Of a DNA stretch of 20,174 bases, positions 1-8,022 are shown piece by piece. The stretch covers positions 4,798-24,971 of the forward strand of contig PATI01000027.1 of assembly GCA_002712335.1 (NCBI GenBank), given 5' to 3'. The DNA is from Rhodospirillaceae bacterium (GTDB lineage: Bacteria; Pseudomonadota; Alphaproteobacteria; MPNO01; UBA2964). The stretch's first letter is position 1, and each line of letters opens with the position of its first letter. Position numbers and translations under genes: made by a program. The notes below the pieces were generated by a model. It saw only the letters and a program-made list of their open reading frames with translations. It did no database searches and was not told the origin of the DNA.

Positions 1-683
1 CGGTATGCGCGTGTAAAGGGTTTTGGGTCCGGAATAGAAGGACCATGCGCGGGCCAATATGAATTCTCACCGCGTAATAGACACCTTTCGAGACTAGAAA
101 AATATTCCCCCATATTTCCATCGGGAGGGGATACAATTGTTGTATTCCAACTCATAATATGATCACCGGTGAACAGAATGTTTTCTTCCAATAAAGAAAA
201 ACACATGTGATTAGACATATGGCCCGGCGTGTGTAAGGCCTCAATAGTCCAATCATCCCCTTTAATCAAACTGCCATTCACCAAAATCTCGTCAGGAGAA
301 AAACTATATTCAATTGACTCTGCAGTTTTAACACCTTTGGGAATTTCTCTGAGAATTGCACCATGGACCCGGCCGCCCAATTTTTCTTTTAAAGGCGTGA
401 CGCCAGGGGAATGATCCATGTGCGTATGGGTCACTAAAATGCGTTGAACGGTTTCTCCCTCCAGAGTTTTAATCAATGCGTTTAGGTGTTCATTTAATAA
501 TGGTCCTGGATCAATCACGGCTACGTTTCCATGACCTACAATGTAAGTGTTGGTTCCGTGAAAAGTAAAACTACTGGGGTTTCTGGCTACTAACCGGCGC
601 ACTAAGGGTGTAACCTGCTTGGCTACTCCATATTCAAATTCCATACGTTTCCTAAAAGGAATTTTATTTTCGGGCACGTTCAT
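1..683 (-). CDS. MBL-fold metallo-hydrolase, 3' end cut by window edge
   Basis: Reading the minus strand from 683 gives 227 codons open to the window edge. The metallo-beta-lactamase fold metal ligands are present: HTHMDH at residues 86-91, HTPGH at 151-155, GDH around D174 and a PAHGP loop with H213. An FTFHGTNTY strand near the N terminus is typical of the LACTB2-like hydrolase subgroup, which usually carries a C-terminal winged-helix domain that would lie beyond the edge. The ATG follows the mrp stop codon with no gap (TAA then ATG), implying one transcript. A second in-frame ATG at 644 has a better Shine-Dalgarno (AGGAA), but the IPFRKR-type N terminus resembles relatives, so I prefer 683. 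The substrate cannot be told from sequence; esters, thioesters or nucleic acid are all possible in this fold. Confidence 0.85.
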   Translation of the reverse strand, partial: MNVPENKIPFRKRMEFEYGVAKQVTPLVRRLVARNPSSFTFHGTNTYIVGHGNVAVIDPGPLLNEHLNALIKTLEGETVQRILVTHTHMDHSPGVTPLKEKLGGRVHGAILREIPKGVKTAESIEYSFSPDEILVNGSLIKGDDWTIEALHTPGHMSNHMCFSLLEENILFTGDHIMSWNTTIVSPPDGNMGEYFSSLERCLLRGENSYWPAHGPSIPDPKPFTRAY

Positions 684-1790
684 TTACTCTATAATGATCT
701 GTGGATTAATAGGTCGAGAATTGCTATCAGAAACTTTCGCCCACAAATTTTTTGCAATTGTGTGATAAATTTCAGATCTAGGACCTTTTGGCTCACTCAC
801 TAAAATTGGCTTACCGTTGTCAGAACCTTCGCGGATAGCCATTTCCAAGGGAACTTCGCCTAAAAAATCAACGCCCATTTGAAGTGCCGCACGCTTGGCG
901 CCACCATGTGTGAAAATTTCTGATCTTTCACCACAATTGGGGCATAAAAAATAGCTCATATTCTCAATAATGCCTAGAACAGGCACCTCCACCCGTTTAA
1001 ACATATTTAGACCTTTACGCGCATCCAATAGTGCTAGGTCTTGCGGTGTGGACACGATTACGGCGCCTGCCATTGCTACTCGCTGTGCCATCGTTAGTTG
1101 TGCATCTCCAGTGCCTGGCGGCATGTCTACGATGAGCACATCTACCTCACCCCACTTAACATCCTGCATCATCTGTTCCAAGGCGCCCATGACCATCGGT
1201 CCACGCCAGATAGTTGGGGTATCTGCAGGAACCATAAATCCAATGGACATACATTTGAGCCCATATTTTTCAATGGGTAACAAAATTTTACCATCCGGTG
1301 ATTTGGGCTTCTCAGAGATGCCAAGCATTAGGGGCAATGAAGGGCCGTAAATGTCTGCATCAAGGATTGCTGTCGAAAGACCTTTTTGAGCGAATGCGAG
1401 AGCTAAATTAACTGATGTAGTGGATTTTCCAACACCTCCTTTGCCTGAAGCAACAGCTATGACAGGTCCAATATTTTCAAGAAGTTTGGTAGGTTGATTT
1501 CCAGCTTTTTGATTAGTCGAGTTATGTGAATTATTTTCAGCTATGGCAGCCGTTAGGACTGCTGTTACGGAAATAACTCCGGGTATCGCCATCACAGCTT
1601 TTTCAGCGGCCAAGCGCAGGGGTTCCATTTTTTTTCCACGTCCAGCATCTACCTCTATTGTAAAACCAATATTTCCATTTTGGCAGACAATACCTGAAAT
1701 CATGTCTAAGGAGACTATGTCTTGGCCTTTGTCTGGGTCTACAATTTTTTCCAGCGCTTTAAGAATTTTGTCATTTTCAACTTCGGCCAT
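684..1790 (-). CDS. mrp: Mrp/ApbC-type iron-sulfur cluster carrier ATPase
   Basis: The 368-residue protein has the standard family architecture. An N-terminal MIP18/DUF59-like domain covers about 1-85, followed by a short Asn/Ser-rich linker. The ParA/MinD-like P-loop domain has the deviant Walker motif GKGGVGKST at 116-124, DADIYGPS at 144-151 and DMPPGTGD at 222-229. The CPNC pair at 283-286 holds the bridging Fe-S cluster in characterised homologues. It acts in the cytosol, passing Fe-S clusters to apo-proteins. The open frame extends upstream to 2018, but that stretch is Pro-rich, lies antisense to hflK and is unlike the family. The ATG at 1790 has GGAG about 8-10 nt upstream and gives the expected length. 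It is divergent from hflK and probably co-transcribed with the downstream MBL hydrolase gene. Confidence 0.95.
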   Translation of the reverse strand: MAEVENDKILKALEKIVDPDKGQDIVSLDMISGIVCQNGNIGFTIEVDAGRGKKMEPLRLAAEKAVMAIPGVISVTAVLTAAIAENNSHNSTNQKAGNQPTKLLENIGPVIAVASGKGGVGKSTTSVNLALAFAQKGLSTAILDADIYGPSLPLMLGISEKPKSPDGKILLPIEKYGLKCMSIGFMVPADTPTIWRGPMVMGALEQMMQDVKWGEVDVLIVDMPPGTGDAQLTMAQRVAMAGAVIVSTPQDLALLDARKGLNMFKRVEVPVLGIIENMSYFLCPNCGERSEIFTHGGAKRAALQMGVDFLGEVPLEMAIREGSDNGKPILVSEPKGPRSEIYHTIAKNLWAKVSDSNSRPINPQIIIE

Positions 1791-1849
1791 GCAGGCTTCT
1801 CCGGTCAATAAGTTTATTATTAAAATGCAACTACATTTAAAGCTCTGCG

Positions 1850-1878
1850 TTGCTTTCCAGCTCCAGCTAACATATATA
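1850..1878 (+). promoter_or_regulatory. Candidate promoter for hflK operon
   Basis: In the 142-bp divergent gap between mrp and hflK, TTGCTT at 1850-1855 is separated by 17 bp from TATATA at 1873-1878. This matches the housekeeping sigma spacing, with a good -10 and a partial -35. Transcription would start near 1885, leaving a leader of about 48 nt before the hflK ATG. The call rests on pattern matching alone in AT-rich DNA. I did not identify a convincing promoter for the divergent mrp transcript. Confidence 0.35.
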
Positions 1879-1932
1879 CCTCTTATAACTGGTGGCAACT
1901 TGCTATAGAAACTAAAAAGAGGATGATACGAT

Positions 1933-3066
1933 ATGCCTTGGCAACAACAGGGTGGCAGTGGTGGCAATAATAGTGGAGGCCCTTGGGGCAGTGGTCCCGG
2001 TGGAGGCTCAGCTGGCAATCAGCCGCCAGACATTGAAGAAATGATTCAAAAAGGGAAAGATCGGTTTAAGCAAATGCTGCCGGGGGGCATGGGTTCTAAA
2101 ACAGGACTATCGATCCTTGTAGTAGCTGCTTTATCTTTATGGTTGGCAACAGGTATTTATCGCGTTGACCAAGGAGAACGTGCTGTTGAACTTTTATTTG
2201 GTAAATTTGCCTCTGAAACACAAGCAGGACTGCATTTTTGGTTTCCTACACCAATTGGAGGTGTAACAACACGGAAGGTTGATAGGACCAATACTATCTC
2301 GATTGGCTTTCGGGGTGCTGGCGGCACGAGTAATATGGCAGCAATTCGAGACGTTTCTGAGGAAAGTTTGATGCTGACTGGCGATCAAAACATAATAGAC
2401 ATTGATTTTGTTGTGCAGTGGCGAATCAAGAATTTAAGGGACTATCTTTTTAATATTCGTGAACCAGAAGGAACGACAAAGTTAGCAGCTGAAAGTGCCA
2501 TAAGAGAGGTGATTGGCCAATCCACACTTGAAGATGCCTTATCTAAAGGCCGTCAACTCGTTGAGGATAAAACAAAAACCGTATTGCAAAAGATTCTGGA
2601 TGATTACGGTGCAGGTATTTTTATAGCAGAAGTTAAGATGCAGAAGGTAGAACCGCCGCAGCCGGTTATTGATGCCTTTAATGACGTTCAGCGTGCTAGA
2701 CAAGATAAGGATCGTCAACAAAATGAGGCAGATGCATATCGTAACGATATCATTCCAAAAGCGCAGGGGGAGGCGGCGCGCCTTGTACAGGAGGCAACCG
2801 CTTATCGTGAACAATTGGTTAAAGAGGCTGAAGGTGAGGCAAAGAGGTTTTTGTCTGTTTATGAGGCCTATAAAACAGGAAAAAAAGTGACAATCCAAAG
2901 ACTTTATCTTGAACGAATGCAGGATGTTATGAAGGATTCGGAAAAAATTATTATTGATAATAGTAAAGGTGGGCAGGGTGTTGTGCCATATCTTCCATTA
3001 CCTGAAATAAAAAAGAGATCTGACGCTAAAGGTCAATCTGAAGAAAATGCCGAGGGGAGTCGCTGA
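1933..3066 (+). CDS. hflK: HflK, SPFH-domain subunit of the HflKC membrane complex
   Basis: The 377-residue protein has a Gly/Asn/Pro-rich cytoplasmic N terminus (about 1-30), one hydrophobic segment at about 57-75 and then an SPFH/band-7 domain beginning at YRVDQGERAVELLFGKF. A long Ala/Glu/Gln/Arg-rich helical region follows at about 250-320 (DVQRARQDKDRQQNEADAYRN). This matches HflK, which with HflC forms a cage around the FtsH AAA protease in the inner membrane and modulates its access to membrane substrates in E. coli. The start has AGAGGA about 10 nt upstream. The stop is one base before hflC, so the two subunits are translationally linked. The Ser/Asp/Lys-rich tail after about residue 355 looks disordered. 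Confidence 0.96.
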   Translation: MPWQQQGGSGGNNSGGPWGSGPGGGSAGNQPPDIEEMIQKGKDRFKQMLPGGMGSKTGLSILVVAALSLWLATGIYRVDQGERAVELLFGKFASETQAGLHFWFPTPIGGVTTRKVDRTNTISIGFRGAGGTSNMAAIRDVSEESLMLTGDQNIIDIDFVVQWRIKNLRDYLFNIREPEGTTKLAAESAIREVIGQSTLEDALSKGRQLVEDKTKTVLQKILDDYGAGIFIAEVKMQKVEPPQPVIDAFNDVQRARQDKDRQQNEADAYRNDIIPKAQGEAARLVQEATAYREQLVKEAEGEAKRFLSVYEAYKTGKKVTIQRLYLERMQDVMKDSEKIIIDNSKGGQGVVPYLPLPEIKKRSDAKGQSEENAEGSR

Positions 3067-3067
3067 C

Positions 3068-3946
3068 ATGAATAAAATCTTGCTAGTGATATTAGGTGTA
3101 GTGTTAGTTGGAGGTGGCATAGCAGCTTTTGACTCCATGTATATAGTCCACGAGACAAAACATGCATTAGTCCTGCAATTTGGTAAATTTGTTAGGACTG
3201 CTAGTGATCCTGGCCTCCAATTCAAAAAACCGTTTTTGGAGAACGTTGAATACTTTGACAAAAGAGTTCTTGAGCTTGACCCACCTGCTCAAGAGGTGAT
3301 TCTCTCTGACCAAAAACGAATAATCGTTGACTCATTCGTGCGCTATAAAATTGTTAACCCACTAGAATTCAAGAAAAAGGCAGTAACACAAATCAACTTT
3401 CTTCAAGTTTTTGGTGGACGTTTAAATGCCGCAGTGCGCGCTGAAATAGGCAAAATTCTTTTAGGTGAAATGCTGTCTGAAAAGCGTAACGATGTTATGG
3501 CCAGAATTACTGAACAAATGAAATCACAAGCTCCCGATTTTGGTATTGAAGTGGTAGATGTCAGAATAGGAAGAACTGATCTGCCGAAAGAGACAGCTCA
3601 ATCTGTTTACAATAGGATGCGTTCTGAACGTGTTGCTGAAGCACAAAAACTGCGTTCTGAAGGGGCTAAAATTAAAGCGGAAATTCAGGCCGACGCCGAT
3701 CGTCAGAGAACTGTTATTCTTGCTGAAGCACGAAGAACTTCACAAATTTTAAGGGGTGAAGGAGAAGGCGCCAAGACCAATATTTTGAACAAAGCTTTTG
3801 GGACTGATCCAGAATTTTTCGGGTTTTATCGAAGCATGGAGGCCTATGGTAATGCACTCGGTGATGGTACCACAATGGTTCTGTCACCAGACAGCGAATT
3901 TTTTAGGTACTTTAGAAATTTAGATGGTAAAAATAGACCACGATAA
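3068..3946 (+). CDS. hflC: HflC, SPFH-domain partner of HflK
   Basis: The 292-residue protein starts with a membrane anchor (residues 3-21) and then an SPFH domain with the HflC-type HETKHALVLQFGKFVR and DPGLQFKKPF segments. The charged helical part contains RSERVAEAQKLRSEGAKIKAEI-like repeats and ends in the conserved FFGFYRSMEAYGNALG block. It is the usual partner of HflK in the FtsH-regulating complex, mostly periplasmic. The frame is open from 3047, inside hflK, but the ATG at 3068 gives the canonical N terminus and sits after a strong GAGGGGAG site at 3051-3058. Only one base separates it from the hflK stop. Confidence 0.96.
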   Translation: MNKILLVILGVVLVGGGIAAFDSMYIVHETKHALVLQFGKFVRTASDPGLQFKKPFLENVEYFDKRVLELDPPAQEVILSDQKRIIVDSFVRYKIVNPLEFKKKAVTQINFLQVFGGRLNAAVRAEIGKILLGEMLSEKRNDVMARITEQMKSQAPDFGIEVVDVRIGRTDLPKETAQSVYNRMRSERVAEAQKLRSEGAKIKAEIQADADRQRTVILAEARRTSQILRGEGEGAKTNILNKAFGTDPEFFGFYRSMEAYGNALGDGTTMVLSPDSEFFRYFRNLDGKNRPR

Positions 3947-3967
3947 TTGCTGATTTCCTATCCAGAG

Positions 3968-4156
3968 ATGATTCCAGACCTCTTCACGGCTTTGGCACTT
4001 GTACTTGTAATAGAGGGTATTTTTTATGCTCTGTTTCCGGATGCTATGAAGAGAATGATGGCAGCAATTTTACCAATTTCCTCATCGTCTTTGCGTTCCG
4101 CTGGTTTGTTAGCTGCTATGGTCGGTTTGGGAATTGTTTGGCTGATACGTCTTTAA
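3968..4156 (+). CDS. DUF2065 small membrane protein (YjeT-like)
   Basis: A 62-residue protein with two hydrophobic segments, DLFTALALVLVIEGIFYALFP near the N terminus and LLAAMVGLGIVWLIRL at the C terminus, separated by a short basic MKRMMA loop. This matches the DUF2065 (YjeT) family, whose function is unknown and which is often found just after hflC. The start is uncertain. An upstream TTG at 3947, immediately after the hflC stop, would give 69 residues. The ATG at 3968 fits the family N terminus better, although neither has a clear ribosome-binding site. Translation is probably coupled to hflC. A regulatory role with HflKC/FtsH is suggested only by position. Confidence 0.8.
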   Translation: MIPDLFTALALVLVIEGIFYALFPDAMKRMMAAILPISSSSLRSAGLLAAMVGLGIVWLIRL

Positions 4157-4184
4157 CTCGTTAAATTTAGTTGCTCAAAAAAAT

Positions 4185-4211
4185 TGTGGTGATTGTCTAA
4201 AATTTACCACA
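4185..4211 (+). terminator. Hairpin downstream of the DUF2065 gene, weak terminator candidate
   Basis: TGTGGT at 4185-4190 pairs with ACCACA at 4206-4211 around a 15-nt AT-rich loop, and flanking A/T bases extend the stem with one bulge. No clean T tract follows, so termination would be partial at best. It may separate hflKC-DUF2065 transcription from the protease gene that follows. Confidence 0.3.
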
Positions 4212-4288
4212 TTTACTTCCTATATTAATCTTTGACTAAAAAAGACTGAGAAATATTGCTTTCATATTTTAGATAAGAAATATCGGTG

Positions 4289-4306
4289 ACCCCCAATAAA
4301 GAGGGT
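4289..4306 (+). promoter_or_regulatory. Small hairpin in the protease gene leader
   Basis: ACCCCC at 4289-4294 faces GAGGGT at 4301-4306 around a 6-nt loop, giving five pairs and one mismatch, about 10 nt before the AAGGAG ribosome-binding site of the HtrA-like gene. A TTGACT at 4231-4236 could be a -35 element for this gene, but its -10 partner is poor. A role in translation control is speculative. Confidence 0.2.
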
Positions 4307-4327
4307 GTTTGAATCAAGGAGCTCCGA

Positions 4328-5866
4328 ATGCGAAACTCTATCCGGGCACGTTTCCCTAATGAAATTTGGAATAATTACAATGCAGCATATGCATTTTTTA
4401 ATATTGCCATCAGACTTATTACGTTTTCTTTTGTTATATTAGCTAGTTTTCTTTTGATTTCAGGCAACGCATTTTCCAAGGCACCCCCGAAATCTTTCGC
4501 AGACCTGGCGCAGAAATTATTACCTGCTGTTGTTAATATTTCTACAACCCAATTAGTCAGCCGCGGTGGTAAGCCAGTTCAAAGACCAAAATTACCGCCT
4601 GGTTCACCTTTTGAAGAATTTTTTAAGGAATTTTTTGACAGGCAGCCGCAGCGTAATTCACCAAGTAAACGCGCAACATCCTTAGGCTCGGGTTTTATTA
4701 TTGATTCAACTGGCCTTATCGTCACCAATAATCACGTCATAAAGGGCGCCGATCAAATATCGGTAATTCTGCATGATAATACTAGGCTAAAAGCGACAGT
4801 AGTGGGCCGAGACTCTAAAACGGACCTTGCTGTTCTTCGCGTTAAATCTAAAACTAAATTACCATTTGTTAAATTTGGTAATTCTGACGAGTCTCGCGTT
4901 GGTGATTGGGTTGTCGCAATTGGTAATCCATTCGGTCTTGGGGGGACAGTTACGGCAGGAATCATTTCAGCCCGCGCGCGTAATATTAATTCGGGGCCTT
5001 ATGATGATTTTATTCAATCAGATGCTTCAATAAATAAAGGTAATTCAGGGGGGCCAATGTTCAATACGGAGGGGGAGGTCATTGGAATCAATACTGCAAT
5101 TTATTCGCCCTCTGGTGGAAGTGTCGGGATTGGATTTGCTATTCCGTCAAACCTCGCTGAACCAATAATAAGTCAGCTGAAAAGATTTGGTCGGGCCCGA
5201 AGAGGATGGTTAGGGGTTAGAATACAAACGGTGACCAAAGAAATTGCTGATAGCCTAGGCCTTAAAGAAACAAAAGGAGCACTTGTGGCGGATGTAACAG
5301 CGGGAGGGCCTGCTGATAAGTCGAGGATTATGGTGGGAGACATTATACTAAAATTCAATGGAAAAGAAATCGATGAAATGCGCAGTTTGCCAAGGTTTGT
5401 AGCTGAAACTGCCGTTGGTAAAGTCGTTAAGGTTGAAGTCTGGCGCAAGGGACGCAATAAAGTGATTTATTCTAGGTTAGGGGAATTCCCAGAAGCTAAA
5501 GAGCCCTTGCCGGTAAAGTCCAGCGGGCAGAAACAAAAGAAAAAAGGGATGTTTTTAGAACCCTTTGGAATCACATTAGCACAAATAGACAATGATTTAC
5601 GGACACGTTTTAATCTTAATAAGGAATTAAAAGGTGTAATTATTACTGATGTTAAAAATAATAGTACTGCTTCTGAAAAAGGGGTAACCGTTGGTTCAAT
5701 AATTCGAAAAATTGGACCTGAACAGAAACTTGTAAGCTCTCTAAATGAAATTAAGAAATTAGTTAATACTGCTCTTAAAGAAAAACGTAAGAGTTTGTTA
5801 TTCTTAATTGAACGAGGGGGTAGCTCACGGTTTGTAGCATTAAAACTTGTTAACGACCCGAAGTAA
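4328..5866 (+). CDS. degP: DegP/HtrA-family periplasmic serine protease with two PDZ domains
   Basis: The 512-residue protein has a 30-residue polar lead, a hydrophobic signal or anchor segment at about 25-47 and a possible cleavage site after AFS (residue 50). The trypsin-like domain has the full triad: H136 in TNNHV, D166 in KTDLAVL and S240 in GNSGGP. A first PDZ domain begins near RRGWLGV (about 293) with the GPADKSRIMVGDIIL core. A second, more divergent one covers about 405-505 (KGVTVGSII core). It degrades or refolds misfolded envelope proteins. The start is set by AAGGAG six bases upstream. Whether it is the DegP, DegQ or MucD paralogue cannot be decided here. It is convergent with serB, with only 30 bp between the stop codons. 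Confidence 0.93.
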   Translation: MRNSIRARFPNEIWNNYNAAYAFFNIAIRLITFSFVILASFLLISGNAFSKAPPKSFADLAQKLLPAVVNISTTQLVSRGGKPVQRPKLPPGSPFEEFFKEFFDRQPQRNSPSKRATSLGSGFIIDSTGLIVTNNHVIKGADQISVILHDNTRLKATVVGRDSKTDLAVLRVKSKTKLPFVKFGNSDESRVGDWVVAIGNPFGLGGTVTAGIISARARNINSGPYDDFIQSDASINKGNSGGPMFNTEGEVIGINTAIYSPSGGSVGIGFAIPSNLAEPIISQLKRFGRARRGWLGVRIQTVTKEIADSLGLKETKGALVADVTAGGPADKSRIMVGDIILKFNGKEIDEMRSLPRFVAETAVGKVVKVEVWRKGRNKVIYSRLGEFPEAKEPLPVKSSGQKQKKKGMFLEPFGITLAQIDNDLRTRFNLNKELKGVIITDVKNNSTASEKGVTVGSIIRKIGPEQKLVSSLNEIKKLVNTALKEKRKSLLFLIERGGSSRFVALKLVNDPK

Positions 5867-5869
5867 TTT

Positions 5870-5893
5870 GGCTTAAGATATTAGTATAAGACC
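5870..5893. terminator. Weak bidirectional hairpin between convergent protease gene and serB
   Basis: GG-CTTA at 5870-5875 pairs with TAAG-A-CC at 5887-5893 through one bulged base around an 11-nt AT loop. It fills nearly the whole 30-bp gap between the two stop codons. There is no proper T tract on either strand, so it is at best a weak shared terminator. Confidence 0.25.
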
Positions 5894-5896
5894 ATT

Positions 5897-6796
5897 TCAG
5901 TAGCAGAAATCTTTAGTCTTGTAACCTTGAACATAAAGTAACGAAGTTAAATCGCCAAAACGGATTGATGCATCAGCTTTTGCGTCCACAGCTGGTTTTC
6001 CACGGAATGATATACCAATACCCGACTGCACAATCATTGGAATGTCGTTGAAGCCATCACCTACAGCCATGGCGTTTGTAATAGATATGTTTCTGGTTTG
6101 GCTAATGTTTCTTAGTTTTTCAAGTTTAGCGTTGCTATCCAAAATTGGTTCAGTTACTTGGCCGGTTAGATATCCGTTTTTAACGACTAATTCGTTTGAT
6201 ATTCCTTCGTCAAACCCTACTAATTTCGCTATGGCCCTTGTGAAGTAGCTGAAACCGCCTGATAGCAATACTGTATAGGCGCCATTAAAACTCATCGTCC
6301 TGACTAAAGGTATGGCCCCGGATGTAAGTGTTATGTTTTGTAAAGTTTCCTCCATCGCTGTCACGGGTATTCCCTTTAGCAGAGACACTCTTTCAAGTAG
6401 CGATTCTTTAAAATCTATTTCTCCTCGCATTGCTCGTTTTGTGATTTCAGAAACCTGTTTTTTCAATCCGATTAGACCCGCTAGTTCGTCTAGCGTTTCT
6501 CCCTCGACAATTGTGGAGTCCATATCAGCAACCAGAATTTTTTTGCGCCTATTCTTAGCGGGTTGCACTACGATATCAATCTCTGAACCGGTTAGGCATT
6601 TTTTTATATGTTCTTTTGCCTGTTTGATATTTGAACCGGTAAAAGGGATATCGCAAGCTACATTACTTTCTATCCAAAAAGGATTGCTTGAAGTATACCC
6701 TTCTTGCTCAAGTGTTTCCTTTACTTCTTCAACATCTCTATAATCCAGGTCAGCCTTCGAAGGATTAGCGATAAGTGTGGCTAAATATTTCATCAT
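5897..6796 (-). CDS. serB: Phosphoserine phosphatase SerB
   Basis: The 299-residue protein is a HAD-superfamily phosphatase that makes L-serine from O-phosphoserine, the last step of serine synthesis. Motif I is DMDST at 91-95, with D91 the predicted nucleophile and D93 the acid/base. Motif II is LLSGGFSYF around S179. Motif III Lys is near K224, and motif IV is GDGFND at 246-251. The first 80 or so residues form the regulatory-type N-terminal region seen in longer SerB proteins. Two adjacent ATG codons (6796 and 6793) can start the protein and neither has a strong Shine-Dalgarno. It is divergent from miaA across a 136-bp gap and convergent with the protease gene, so it is probably monocistronic. 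Confidence 0.95.
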   Translation of the reverse strand: MMKYLATLIANPSKADLDYRDVEEVKETLEQEGYTSSNPFWIESNVACDIPFTGSNIKQAKEHIKKCLTGSEIDIVVQPAKNRRKKILVADMDSTIVEGETLDELAGLIGLKKQVSEITKRAMRGEIDFKESLLERVSLLKGIPVTAMEETLQNITLTSGAIPLVRTMSFNGAYTVLLSGGFSYFTRAIAKLVGFDEGISNELVVKNGYLTGQVTEPILDSNAKLEKLRNISQTRNISITNAMAVGDGFNDIPMIVQSGIGISFRGKPAVDAKADASIRFGDLTSLLYVQGYKTKDFCY

Positions 6797-6932
6797 TTGT
6801 TTATGGTGTGAAATTGTTTGAGATACAAGCCGAGTCTTTTAGATGCAGAAAATTAGAGAATAACAACTTAACTGAAGAAAGTTTAAGTGATAAAAATATG
6901 TGCCCATCATTAACTTTCAATTCCAGAAAACA

Positions 6933-7874
6933 ATGTCAAAAATAAAAGTCTTGGTGATAGCGGGGCCGACTACAAGTGGAAAGTCAGATTTAGCCGTGGC
7001 GATAGCCGAGCAGTTCGGTGGAGTGGTAATAAATGGAGATTCTATGCAGCTGTACGATGGTCTTAATATCATATCGGCTGCACCGGATAAATTATTACGT
7101 AAAAAAGTACCACACAAATTGTTTGGGGTCAGAGATCCCGCTTCACCATGTTCTGCTGGGCAATGGGTGGAATTAGTACAAAAAGAAATTTTGAATGCAC
7201 AATCCTCGAATTTGCTCCCGATCATAGTTGGTGGCACTGGAATGTATCTTAAGGCATTGATTTCTGGTCTAGTAAAATTACCGCCAATTTCAGAGAAAAT
7301 CCGCAGAACACTGAGAAATCGACTCAAAGTTGAAGGTCCTGCTGCGCTTCACGCTGAGCTATCACAAATTGATCCTGTTTCGGCAAATAAGCTAGCTGTT
7401 TCTGATGGGCAAAGAGTTTTACGCGGACTTGAAGTTTATTTGATGACCGGAAAAACGTTAGGTCAATGGCAAATGGACAAAACGGGTCAGAATACGACAG
7501 AAGGGTTTACTTTTAAGTCGCTATTGATAAGTCCTCCTAGAAAATTATTATATCAAAATTGTAACTCTCGTTTTGAAAAAATGATTAAATGCGGGGTAAT
7601 AGAAGAGGTAAGGGCTTTAAGTAAAAAGAATTTATCTCCAAACCTGCCTGCTATGAAAGCGCTAGGGGTACCCGAAATAATTCTCTACCTAAGTGGTAAT
7701 TTAACTCTAGAGGAAACAATATCGAGGGCGCAAATAGCAACAAGACGTTATGTCAAGCGGCAAGAAACTTGGTTTAAAAATCAGTTTATTGCGGATTTTG
7801 TACTAAAAACAGAATATAATTTTAATCTTAATCCTAAAATCTTTCCATTTATTAGCAAATTTTTGTTGACCTGA
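6933..7874 (+). CDS. miaA: tRNA dimethylallyltransferase MiaA
   Basis: MiaA transfers a dimethylallyl group to A37 of tRNAs that read UNN codons. The 313-residue protein shows the P-loop GPTTSGKS at 11-18, NGDSMQLYDGL (with the DSxQxY substrate motif near 36), IVGGTGMYLKAL and the tRNA-contacting ATRRYVKRQETWFKNQ near the C terminus. The frame is open from a GTG at 6900, which would add 11 residues. I prefer the ATG at 6933 because it gives the usual short N terminus before the P-loop; neither start has a clear ribosome-binding site. It lies upstream of ilvB on the same strand with a 148-bp gap holding a dyad. Confidence 0.93.
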   Translation: MSKIKVLVIAGPTTSGKSDLAVAIAEQFGGVVINGDSMQLYDGLNIISAAPDKLLRKKVPHKLFGVRDPASPCSAGQWVELVQKEILNAQSSNLLPIIVGGTGMYLKALISGLVKLPPISEKIRRTLRNRLKVEGPAALHAELSQIDPVSANKLAVSDGQRVLRGLEVYLMTGKTLGQWQMDKTGQNTTEGFTFKSLLISPPRKLLYQNCNSRFEKMIKCGVIEEVRALSKKNLSPNLPAMKALGVPEIILYLSGNLTLEETISRAQIATRRYVKRQETWFKNQFIADFVLKTEYNFNLNPKIFPFISKFLLT

Positions 7875-7904
7875 TAAAGAGGAAAGACTAATTTGTCGCC
7901 GATT

Positions 7905-7946
7905 CTTGGCTATCAAATCATAGATATTTTGATTATCAAAGCCAAG
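7905..7946 (+). promoter_or_regulatory. Large dyad in the ilvB leader / miaA 3' region
   Basis: CTTGGC at 7905-7910 pairs with GCCAAG at 7941-7946. Inside, ATCAAA at 7912-7917 can pair with TTTGAT at 7928-7933. TATCAAA also occurs twice as a direct repeat (7911-7917 and 7935-7940), so alternative inner pairings compete. Seven Ts follow, but only at 7963-7969, 17 nt beyond the stem, so it is a poor intrinsic terminator for miaA. It could be an operator or an attenuator-like leader element for ilvB. The symmetry is certain; the function is not. Confidence 0.4.
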
Positions 7947-8022
7947 CTAATTGAAATATTACTTTTTTTGTGTGGGCCTGGTTGTACTGCTTGGTCCCCC
8001 GTTTGATTTTAAGGATAGAGAA

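Noticed and set aside
970..1908. Open frames on the plus strand opposite mrp
   Set aside because: They are complements of the well-supported mrp coding sequence with no recognisable protein pattern.
1791..2018. 76-residue N-terminal extension of Mrp
   Set aside because: It is Pro/Gly-rich, runs antisense through the start of hflK, and does not resemble the family. The ATG at 1790 has a ribosome-binding site and gives the normal length.
7951..8022. N-terminal extension of IlvB from a TTG at 7951
   Set aside because: The ATG at 8023 has AAGGA at good spacing and gives the family N terminus. The upstream residues are treated instead as possible leader sequence.
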